DNA of 64,000 nucleotides from Membranipora membranacea (lineage: Eukaryota > Bryozoa > Gymnolaemata > Cheilostomatida > Membraniporidae). The position numbers and the translations under genes were made by a program. The notes below the pieces were generated by a model that did no database searches, was not told the origin of the DNA, and worked only from the letters and a program-made list of their open reading frames with translations. Below, in pieces: positions 1-10,900 of this stretch; the first letter of the stretch is position 1, and every line of letters starts with the position of its first letter. The stretch lies in the NCBI GenBank assembly GCA_914767715.1, contig OU612072.1, positions 14,384,001-14,448,000 on the forward strand, written 5' to 3'.

Positions 1-115
1 ACCTTTGCCTTGAAAAATGAGAATTGGACATTATAGAAAAGTTAACAAAGTATAAACCTATATGATATATAAATAAATATGATATGTTATAATTTTTAAA
101 ACTAATCAATTTCAG

Positions 116-3100
116 ATTCTCGTAAACTCTATGAGAAGTTGATCCCGGGACCCTTAGACATCGATGAAAAAGTTAACGCTACCAAGTTTAACTGCACAGG
201 GCACACTGAAGAGGATCTGCTGCTCATCTATGCTTACTCTGCTCCGGGTAACTTTGAACAAAGGAACCGAATAAGAAACTCCTATGGAACAGTGAGTCTT
301 TGTTTTGTATGACCTTGTATGATTTCAGTACTGTCCTTCAGTTTCTTTAGGGGCATTATCAAAATACTCAAAATATATTTTGATTTCTAGTGTCATACCA
401 TATGCTCTCCAGGACATCTCACTGTAATTGTCTGAAAGACTTAGCAAGAAATCAGCTTATAAAGCACCTGGTCTCTTCGGATTTCCAGAAAATTGCATTA
501 TGGGATGCTCATTAGCAGAATGCCATTCAAGTGGTCTTTAGATTAGAAAGAGCGATGCTTTACTAAAGCAAGTTATCACTATGACATCGCTCAAAGATAT
601 CACTCACTTGGTCTTTCAATTAGACAAATTCGTTCCCAAATCGCTCAATCTGATTGTATCTAGCTCCATCGATGACTTGGGAGTGAGAGCCTAGCACTGA
701 GTGAGCGATCAGATTGCCATTCTGGCTTTTTTTTAATTGAAACACCTTCCTGACAAATGTAACATAAGAGTTTGAGCCTATCAAATAATAGTGTCTGCCG
801 GTAAAACTATTGTTTCTTTTCACTGTGTCTGTAGGTAAAAGAATATGAAGGTATCCGGATACAAACCCTTTTCTTCCTGGGTGGGCTATCCGAAGAAAGA
901 AACAGTATTAGGTTCTATAAGGATATAGTGAATGAGAGTCAGACCTATGGTGATTTAGTACTAGACAACGGGTGAGTGCGACTGCCCACTGACATTTGTA
1001 TTAATGCGATTGTGACAGGATCAGGTTTTTAGTATCATTAAAGAGATCGCAGAAACTTATCAAAAAAATGTAGAAAACTGTTATAAGGAAGGTTTATCAG
1101 CAGCATGTGGCCCAGTTTCTACTGATTTCTACTCGAAGTTTAGATTGGATGGTACCAAAAAGGTACTATTTTGTATATACTTCCATGAAAAATGCACCTT
1201 TTTAGCGCCTTCACATCTCAACTTTGAGTGAAAATCAGTTGTGGCTGGTCCATATGAACCTCAGTTTTCAAAATCTGAGAACTTGAGAATTGAAGTGAAA
1301 TCCTGCATTGCAGTTGCCAACTGTGTTGCATTGTTACCAGGGGCTTAGTCTAAGTGCTCAGAGGACTGCACGGAGACTACCAGAAAGTTTTCTGAGTAGA
1401 TGTAAGATCTGTCCAACTGTGTGAATGTCCAATGGGGCGAGACAGGACATAATTGAATGCCATTTCCAGCAACTTGGGAAGAGTTCGAGGACCAAAATTA
1501 CTCCGGCATTCCTATTTTTTTGGTGTCATCTTTTGGTGAGACAACGCAGCTCCATGATTAACGAGGAGGTTTGTTGTGGCTGACCAGTCTGGTCAATATA
1601 ACCAAAGACAAAATACATAGGTCAGTTTATGGTTATGAACAGGATATGACCTACGAAACAAAATTAATTAATCCCTAACAATTACAACAGCAAACAGTAT
1701 CAACAGCGCATCGATCAAATTCCGCTCATTTATGCTCAAAAATTATGTGCATTACTACAGCTAACCTTCTACCAAATATTTACCTATGTATACATAAGCC
1801 AAAAATTATTTGGGCTAAAACACACACCAAGTTATTGACTTAATGTATTTGAACAAATGTAGACGTATGTGGTTTCACAAGTCGAATATCAATATTTTCC
1901 ATAAACATGAACCCCAGTATATAGCAACAGCACTACTGCAGTCTGGTTATAAGTTATAAACAGTGCCGTAGTTTAGAAAAAATGGTAGGGGAGGCAAAAG
2001 TCTGAGGCGAGTCTGAGCTGAAGCATCGTTAGTTACCCCCTCCCCGAGAGATTTCAGGCATATAATAAGCAAATGGAAGTATCAGAGGGACTGATTCTGA
2101 CGTAGTTTATTCAATTATAGCGTTTTAAGGCCTCTGTATTTAGCTTTCTAGGGGAGGCAGTGCCTCTCTGCCTCCCCTAGAACTACGACCCTGATAAACC
2201 ATTATGTATAATAAAGGGTATGTAAATATAAGGAAATGCTAAAAGCAGCATTAATTGATTCAAGGAAAGAAGTTTTATGTAAAGTATGAGTCCCTACTGC
2301 CCTTTAGGTTAAATGCTTATTCACATTTTACTTAAATATCAGTGGAACAAATCAATGAATTCAAAAATCTGGTAAATTATAGTTGTACCACACACAAGCT
2401 AACTGGATTGATGGTCATGCGATGTCAAATTAAATATCCAGTTACGCCAAAGGGCAAAGCTAAACAATTTATATCTATTGTGTTCTAGTGGTAACAGGAG
2501 GGGGCGGAGGACATATAAACCTCATCTAAAAGACAGACACATCCTGGTTCTATGGCTTGTCAGCTCAGCCTTTGTAGGACTGTAGTATACTCAACTTAAT
2601 TTGATGCCAAGCACAAACTACAAGTTGAAGTTAGGCTATTATAGGCAATTAAAAGACATGAATTGGAAAATTATTGACGTAGCAATATAAATCTTGGAAC
2701 AATAATACTACAGCCAACTCAAACGAACCTTCCTCACAACACAATCAAATCACTGACACTTTAAACTCCATACTCTCAAAAAACAAATTTAAAACACTTT
2801 AAACACTTCATTTCTGTTCCACTGTTTAATAACTCAACTTTATACACTGGTATCTCCCATTGCCTGCAAAAAGAGACATTTGTTTATTAATAACGATCTA
2901 TATAAATGTTTTCTTTTACAGGTATATAGATGCGTATAGAAACTTAACGCTCAAAGGAGTCAGCGCCATCAAATGGATATCTACTTACTGTCCAAATACA
3001 TTTAGGGTTATGAAGGTAAGTCAAACTTGCGGTATAGTAAGTATACTTAGCCTGATATTTTCAGGGTTACACAATAAACCGGAACATGTCATAATACCTC

Positions 3101-6100
3101 AGTTCTGAACCTTTTCAACACCTGCAGTGGGTTGGAAAGTGCTGTTCGGTAAGAACGGTGTGTCTGCGGCATAAATGGCCTTTATATCCTTCATAGAATG
3201 GTAACTGTCAACATGTATACTATTCATCAGGTAGCAAATCTCTTTTTTTTCCAAATTTCTTGACAGTTCTATTGGGGTTGATCGCTTGTGGGGACTAGCT
3301 TGATTCGCGATTTTGCCAAACTTCCATCATTGATTGGTGAATGGATGTGTTCATTAGAATTAAAGTTTACGCGACATATAATTTTTCTAAAATTCAGTAT
3401 TTTTTCAGTGCTGTATCTGAGTTGTCTGCCTCCTTGCCAAGGCAACAGAACTCCAAAATCAACAATATTCTCTCATGAATATCTTACCTTTTTCAGGGAG
3501 TCAGTTTTAGAGTATCCCCGTTTGCATACATATTAAGCCTGCATTAGATAATGCAAGACAGATATCATTCAAGATTATGATTCTACTTATGTGGTAGCTC
3601 CAGAAATTATAAATAATCCGTTTCCATATCCATAGACTCTGGTATCTTTAAAAGCTTACAAAGACCATTTTCTTTCTTTTTCCTTATTAGATTGACGATG
3701 ACACTATGGTGAATCCTTATAACCTTGTGACCTTTCTCAAAGGCCAATCAGAGATCACCATGTCAGAGATTATATGTAAGGTCACTCAGGGTGTCGGACC
3801 AATACGTAACCCTAAGAGTAAATACCATGTCTCAGTAGGGGAGTACAAGGATGACTACTATCCGCCATATTGTCAAGGTAGGTTATAAAACCACACTGGT
3901 GACGTGATGTGTATGTATATCTCTGGTCAATAGAGAATGAATTAATTCACTTTGCGCGAGTACCATCAAAGGGAATTTTATTTGACGACCTTCAGTAAAT
4001 TTCAGCAATTAGGGGTAGGTATTTGTTATTTACTCATACTAAATAGACTCTTACGATCAGAGATACACAAGTTAATAGTGTAGTCTCGATGTCAGTGTGA
4101 TATCGAATGGAATGCTACAAGAAGGTTGTCCTAGTCTGAGTGCTAAGATGGTTGCAATTGTGTGCTTAGTAATAAATTATCAAGCATAAATTTTAATGTT
4201 TGATATTTTAATGCCACAAACAGGCACTTGCAGCTGTCTGAGGACTTAGACTAAGGTCGTCCGTACAAAACTTGAATAGGTCAAGCTTGAACCACACTTT
4301 GAATCCAGTATTGCTAGTATGAGTGTGGCTTAATGTGAGCTAGCAACAATTTCGACTACCTAGTTTAAGTGCTCAAACGGTGCAAGATGCTGGTAGAGGC
4401 AATTCATTATCAACCACTTTCTCCCCAGTGGTTGATAATGAAATGCCTCTACCAGCATCTTGCACCGTTTGAGCACTTAAACTATCGGCTACCTAATGTG
4501 GGAGTTTATAGCGATTAGTCCGCACAAAACTTGAAGATAGTCAATCTAGAAAAGTGAATACTGGCTTTATATTTAGTACATCTACCTTGAGGGCGGCTTA
4601 CTCTTAGCTAGCGCCAATTTCTGTTAGCTAAGGTTTGAAGTTATTATTGTCTACTGAGGATGTGTAAAAGTTATCTAGTCGTCAGTTTCAACTTTTCAAG
4701 CATGTGCAATAAGGCTACCTTCTTCATATGGGAATACTCTACCCTTTTAGGGTATTTAGGACTATGCTAGCGACCTGGACTGTAAATTTGGTAGTACCTC
4801 AAACACGGCACACATAAGTGGTAGCCTACTGACTCATGTCTAGAATAAACTTTTTTGTGTAGTTTTATATTAATGAGATTTAGGAGTAGTCTATTTATTG
4901 GTTTGAGTTTGTCTCACAGAGAACCCATCATTTTGCTCAAACCATCTTAATCTTCTTAGGCTATGGATACATCTTCCCTCCAAAAGCTCTTCCTCGTCTA
5001 GTCAATGCAGTCGGAAAGTCAAAACTCATAGCTATGGAAGACGTTTATCTAACAGGTAAGGTTTAGTTATATTGTCTCTCTGTTCTATTTTAGCCATTGA
5101 GTTGTTAAATCATCCTGATGTTTGTCTGTATAACTTAATGTCAGGGAGTTTGTCCCAAAACTCCCTGTTGAAGTTAAGCTATGTTTTTCTTGTAGGTGAT
5201 TACCCCACTCTTGCCGTGAGCAGACAACTCCTTGATAAATATGTAGCGCATGTAACAATTATAGCATCATTTTTTACTGATAGAACATATAGCTACTCAA
5301 TTTAACTTAGACAACTTCTGAGATCCAAGAGCCACCAATATTATTTTAATATGTTAAATACTGCTTTGTTTCATAGGTATCACTGGGCAGAATGCGGGCG
5401 TGAGACTGCACCCCCTAACTGCTATGTTTGCGACAACTTTCTCTAAGTTTGAGTTGTTTCTGGAGAGGATAACTACCAGACCAGAACTGATGATAGTCGG
5501 TCACGTACATGAAGCAAGGTGGGTAGTGCTAATATTTACTGGCCTTGCCAGGCTTTCATGGGTGGGTTAGGGCTATTCCTTCCTCCCCCCGCCAATGTCC
5601 CACCCCACCCACAGATTGACTCAATGATAACGATTTTAACACTGAGAAGATTCGGAGCAGAACTGCGATTCGCAGTACAGCGATTCTCAGTACAGATCAA
5701 AAACAGGATAAAACCGGTGTTTCGTAGAAATGTGGAGTTGATTTAAACCACCGGCTCTTATAAATCGTCGATCATCAGGGTGATTTACTGATCCTGATTA
5801 TCACACAGTGAAACCTATGTCTTACATAACCCATTTGATGTAACAGATTCAGTGGTTGAACAGTTTGATATAGTACTCGCTTACATACGATGGTGGCAAT
5901 TGTAACTCATGGATTATTTATGGTATATGTCAACTAATATGTTGCCTGTTCTTTTATATTCTATTATCGCGGCACAACAAACATCACTTTTAAATCTGAG
6001 TCGACACTCGACAAACACCCAAGCCGTCGATGAAGTAAGGTAATTTATTTTGGATGATTCTTTCAGATATGTGGAGGTCTTTTGGCACTTAGCAAAGCAA

Positions 6101-6217
6101 CGATTGAATGCAAAAATAAAGAAGCAAGCCCGGGAAGAGCGTGAGCGATTGGAGGGGAAATTAGTTGATGACAAGCCTCACGAGAAAAAACCCTTCGATA
6201 TGTATGAAGATGAGTAA
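116..6217 (+). CDS. Beta-1,3-galactosyltransferase-like GT31 enzyme, 3' seven exons (5' end outside window)
   Basis: Exons at 116-291, 835-971, 2922-3015, 3691-3877, 4960-5055, 5377-5518 and 6067-6217 all have AG/GT borders and matching phases. They give 326 residues to a TAA stop. Family marks, in order: a LLLIYAYSAPGNFEQR strand start with RNRIRNSYG (family RxxIRxTWG, here Trp replaced by Tyr), FFLGGL, YGDLV, YRNLTLKG, the IDDDTMVNP metal/donor-binding DDD motif, YPPYCQGYGYIF and EDVYLTG. GT31 enzymes transfer galactose or GlcNAc in beta-1,3 linkage in the Golgi lumen; donor and acceptor cannot be told here. The N-terminal cytoplasmic tail and membrane anchor must lie upstream of base 116. 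The last exon adds a highly charged Lys/Glu tail (about 45 residues, ending FDMYEDE), unusual for this family. Exon 4 starts with the DDD motif, so mis-splicing there would remove catalysis. Confidence 0.9.
2148..2180. repeat. Short perfect hairpin in GT31 intron
   Basis: CTAGGGGAGGCA at 2148-2159 is exactly complementary to TGCCTCCCCTAG at 2169-2180 across a 9-nt loop. It is a GC-rich palindrome in AT-rich intron sequence, and related GGGGAGGCA sequence occurs near 1990. It is probably the core of a degenerate foldback element. Confidence 0.7.
3905..4095 (+). repeat. Dispersed repeat copy 1 (GT31 intron)
   Basis: About 190 bp align with 15412-15595 in the same orientation. Shared blocks include a 'TGTATATC(T/A)CTG' start, 'GAGTACCATCA', a 'GTAGGTATTTGT'-type stretch, 'GATCAGAGAT' and 'GGATGTCAGTGT'-type sequence. 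The copies are diverged and have no open frame, so this is an old interspersed repeat of unknown class. Confidence 0.6.
4258..4630. repeat. Foldback element with 58-bp-arm near-perfect hairpin between diverged direct repeats
   Basis: Arms 4361-4418 and 4427-4484 are inverted complements over 58 bp with one mismatch (A/T at the 42nd position) and an 8-nt loop (TTCTCCCC). On either side lie diverged direct repeats, about 4258-4360 and 4518-4630, both starting GTCCG(T/C)ACAAAACTTGAA and ending near a GCTAGC motif. Weaker relatives of the arm start (TAGTCTAAGTGCTC-like) are seen near 1346, 4131 and 4236. The whole lies in the intron between the DDD exon and the next exon, so the pre-mRNA would contain a long double-stranded stem. 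Confidence 0.85.
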
Positions 6218-6326
6218 AGAATTTCTCTGCAGGGTTTCACAGCGAGTCTGGATAGCGATTAAAGCAGAAAGGCTCGTTATGTAGCTATGATAAGCTTACG
6301 TAATGATGTCCTTGTTAAAGCAAGGA

Positions 6327-6332
6327 AATAAA
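6327..6332 (+). terminator. Polyadenylation signal of GT31 gene
   Basis: An AATAAA hexamer lies 110 nt after the TAA stop, followed within about 50 nt by T/GT-rich sequence near 6370-6400. This is the expected spacing for 3' end formation. Confidence 0.6.
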
Positions 6333-6339
6333 ATTTTCC

Positions 6340-7912
6340 TAATATTATCGGGGATTTAATATTAACTCCAGTTTGCTGTGGAGTCATTTCTTTTTATACA
6401 ACTCTTGTTTTAGCACAAATCATCAGAACTCAAACTTGCTACATATATTTTCTCCAACAAAATCACAGAATCCATCCAATTCATAATCAGGTCGTCGTAT
6501 TAGAGACCCAATAGAAAAAGCCGCAGGCACGGCTGATTTGGCTTCTTTTTCTTTGTAAGCGCCTTTATCCCTTCACAGTTTTTTTTCACCTTTTTATTAT
6601 ATATTATTGTTCTTTTCCACCGTATTTTTCCTTTTAATCAACATTAAATCGTCTCAGCACTCATCAAATGAAAATACCGGTAGAAAATTCCTAAGTTCAT
6701 GTTTCCCAAACAGCTAGGAAGCATAAATCAATGGCTAACAACTTTGGCATTTTATCCAAAATGATGAGAAAGCGGTTCTGCAATATTCCGGACAGTATTT
6801 CTTTGTTTTACAATCATACATCGAACAATCATTTTTTTAAGCTCCATTCCCTTTTCTAGTCTGGACTTTACAGATATTATAAATATATATTATTATATAC
6901 CTATAATTATTGTGGTCTCTCAAGCCGTATGTGTAACTGAATCATGAACCTGATCTAAGGCCATAATTTTTGTCCATGGCTGCGGTTCGGAATCAGCTTG
7001 ACATGGTTTTTTACTTTTTAATGTATGATGACAGCCATGATTTGTTTTAAGTTTCATATCAAAGTAGTTACAACTTGTTTGGCGCCAATTGAGTCTCATT
7101 AGGAATAAATATATATAAATATGTACAAATATGTATCACTGAGCCCTAGATTTTGTGACGCAAGTTAGCTTTGCGACCAAACTGTGTTTGGCATTCCTAA
7201 AAGTGATAGAAAATGAGGCTTTGAGCCGTCTGAATTATCTGCAAATAGTATGTGGAATTCAACATACTGTTGACTAGGAGAGTACAACTCTTACATATCC
7301 TGTACGAATAGATTTTGGGCAATAGATTCATAATGTTATAGTGAATTATACACACATATATGTATTATGTGTTTACAGTGAATTATATTGAGACAAATAG
7401 AGGCAACGGGAGGTAGGAAAATCACAAAACATAGGAACTTGATGTCTTTAATAATAGATTAAGTAGTTTTTGTACCATGAATTGCATATTCAAAAAATTC
7501 AAGGCTTTTCAAAATTCATAAGGTGACAAATCATAATCCATAGGAAAATGAATGAATTCACTATAACAATGAAGTTTTGGGTTAAAACTTGGTCTAAGCC
7601 GAAAAAAGATACACCTGTTATGAACAGTTTGTTTTTGTGCTTCCCAGCACTCAGTGTGACTCTGAAAGCCTGAATCAGAGAATATAACGGCTCGATCAAG
7701 AGCTTTGGATAGGAGCACCCTGTGATGTATGTTGGCATGATTTAAGTTTTAGTTTTTAATGGTGCCCGTGTCAAATAATGTGAATACAGACTGACAGTTC
7801 GAAAAATATCTAGCTGAAGTTCAGTTTAGAATTGTTTCAACAGTCCTAGCATAACCCAATCACTATTTAGCTCTGTAAGTACAATCATTAAGATGAATCC
7901 TGTATGTTGTGT
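6340..7912. other. Intergenic, convergent gene ends
   Basis: There are no exons with conserved features; the open frames are short and AT-driven. The 3' ends of two convergent genes face each other here. A weak ATTAAA on the minus strand (7755-7760) could serve the minus-strand gene. Confidence 0.5.
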
Positions 7913-10900
7913 CTATTTCTGAGCAGTATCAGTAGATACAGTGGCGAGAGAAGGTGGAGGAGGAAATTTGACACTGGATCGTCTCCTCTTGAATTTCTTT
8001 TCATTAAATACTTTGAATCTGAGATCATCTTCACCAAACTCATCTTCATCCTCAGTGTCTGAAAACTGCTCCTTGTCTAAATCTGCCTTCTCTCCATCTG
8101 ATAACAACATCCAAATTGAAAAGTCTATGAAGACAGCAAAGTGGAACCACAGGATGGAATGAGGGTATCCTAAAGTAGTAATATAATGCCAGGGGCCGAC
8201 GAAACCACTCCTCTTCAATAGCCTCCGACCTCAGCTAGTCAAAATTTAAAGCGAGCTAACATTAACTCATCCCAAAATCAGGCCAAAATAAACTCTAGCT
8301 TACAGTTTCACCTCTGGGGTATATAGTAATATATGAATACATATAATTATACACTTCTCAAATCCAATACAAAACAGGTGGCAGGCGCTATAAATTTATG
8401 CAAAACTATGCAATAAAATTGTGAGCAGTTTTATTTGGAGTTGTCCTCTTACCTTCCTCATCCTCTACAAGTGTAAGCAGAGCTGCAGGTATCTGTTTGA
8501 TGCTACTCGGATTAGTCTTTAAAGCTTTCTCCATCTCACTTTTAGTTTTGAATCCTAACCAGACATATAAGCCCTCATCCTTCTTGCACTCCACTAGTAA
8601 CCTGGACCTGGTCGATTCTGGTATCACTCCTAGAAATATTTAAAACACTCATACTTATTTGATTGAGAAAATAAAAGGTTGATTAAAATCAGATGTCTTA
8701 TCACAAGCCACATCCTGAAGCATGGGCGGGGCAAGACCGCAATATCTGCGCCAGGTCGGAGCACACCTTGGGTCCAACCAAACCCCATAAGTTGAAGGAC
8801 TGCAGTGGGATTCAAACCCACGACCTTTGCATGCCAAAGGAACGGCACTCTAACCAACTGAGCCACCTACTACTCCTATTTATACCTTGTGATAAAACCT
8901 TGATGTTACTTGTTTTTTTTTCTATATCAGCACTGGTCTACAGACTGCATACTATGGCATAGGGGTATTTGATATCGGATGGCCTTCCTGACACCACTGT
9001 GAATCAAACACAAAAACTCTAAATTGGACGACCCATACCCTACCCATTGCACAAAGGTCACTGCCTTTCAATATTTCAAGCTTGATTTATATAGAACACA
9101 CTTTATTGGCTAGCGGCTAAACGGTCGTGAAAAGGGAGCGGTGAGGGCTTCAAACCAAAGTCGTTCTTGTGGTATTCAGGAACTATGCAGGTCTCATGCA
9201 GGGACTATGACCATGTAATGCTGATACTTTTTCGCATGTCATTTCAGATATATTAGTATTTGAGTCACAATGCTGTTCAGAATAAGGTCAAAAGCTTCTT
9301 GCAAAGCCATTATCTAGTTCTAGTAGCAGTTTTTAACCTTTAGTAACTGGAGTGAACTGTTAGCCTCACGATTTCAACCAACAGATTAGCTAACATGGTG
9401 AATGCAGATGGCAACTATGTATTTATCAATATCCTACGCACCTAGATCAAGGTTGATCCAGTTTGCCTTCATTCAGGTTCTCTCCCCTCCACTGATAAGC
9501 CACCGGGCAATCAGTGAGAGAGAAGCAATTCCAATACGAGCAAACTAGACCAAATTTGGTCTTACGCACCTGTATCAAATGGATTGTCGACAATGTCTAT
9601 ATAGGAGTTTTTAGACTTTTCGACCAGCATGTTTAGAGTTTTGACGTTCAGACTTCCCTCTGATTTTAGTCTCTTCAGATCAATCTTCACAGCTCTAGAG
9701 TTCCGCCGACTTCTGTTGCACTGTAAGATGTCAATAAAAATGTTATACAGGATATAATACATTATAGCGAGATGTTGGAATTCCTGATAGTCGCGTGTGG
9801 CAAGATTAAGGCTCTATTTTATAGCCTGATAATGAACTTGCTGAAACTGAAGCCACAATTTAATTTTTTTTCTGCATTTCTACTCCTAGTTAAATTGAGT
9901 TGAGGGAGATATTCTACCCCTGTATTTAACAAAGGGTTTGTGTCCCCAACCCCAGCAAATAACTATCTGCTGAGAATATATGTCAAAATGTAACTCAACA
10001 AGTTGTTTGTGAGCTTTGGTGTTGTAACCAGTCACTACAGAACGGTTGTCTTGTCGTTTTGACAGTTTTTAAATGGTGAATATCGTGCAATTTGCATCTT
10101 TCAATTTGTATGTCGTGTTTGCAAATATAATTTATGCTCATCTATTAGCAGTCATATTTGGCTGTAATTTGTGACTGATTGGTTTACCTGAGGTGCCGTT
10201 GTGATTGGTCGATCAGTCAGTGTGCTCATCTCTCTGTCTCCTAGACCTGAACTCTTTTTATCACAGAATATTTTGAATGTTTCCTGTCTCAGCTCCTTGT
10301 TTTTCTCATCTATCATTTCCTCTTCTTCCTCTGCCTCCACCTGAGAGCCTGTCGAGAAAAACAAGCACACTAATTAAATTTTAACTGAGACTCTGACCGA
10401 AACGAGGATTTGCTCTTGCATTTATCGTCAGTCGGTGAATCAATATCCTGCCTTCTAACTTGTTATGGGAGATGCCTCAAACATGGATCATTATCACATC
10501 ATGATGCTTTTGCATTAAAAATCACTATGAGTGTTTTGGTTTCTAGCATGAAATGATTTGGTTCAATTTCAGAGTGGAGGAAAATGAGTTGGGAGTTATC
10601 CCCTTTGTTTATAGGAGAAGACAAATGTTAACATGAGAAACATTATAATTGTTCTGTCTCTATACTAATTCAGCAAAATTGTCCCGAGATGATTTTCAAG
10701 TGCAGCAGGATTCAACAATGGATCTCATCTTTGTTACTCAATTTTTCTTCGAGTCTGTACTCTACCACCATTGCAGCTTTCAGAGACGTGCTTATCGCTA
10801 TTAATCATTTCAATATACTATTATCTGCAATATGTGATGCTATAAATGTAGCGTCTTACAGCATTGGGGCTCCCTGCCTATTTTACCGAAGACTGAACAT

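Noticed and set aside
8693-8962. Frames inside 8655-8962 on both strands
   Set aside because: They are translations of the SINE at 8675-8878.
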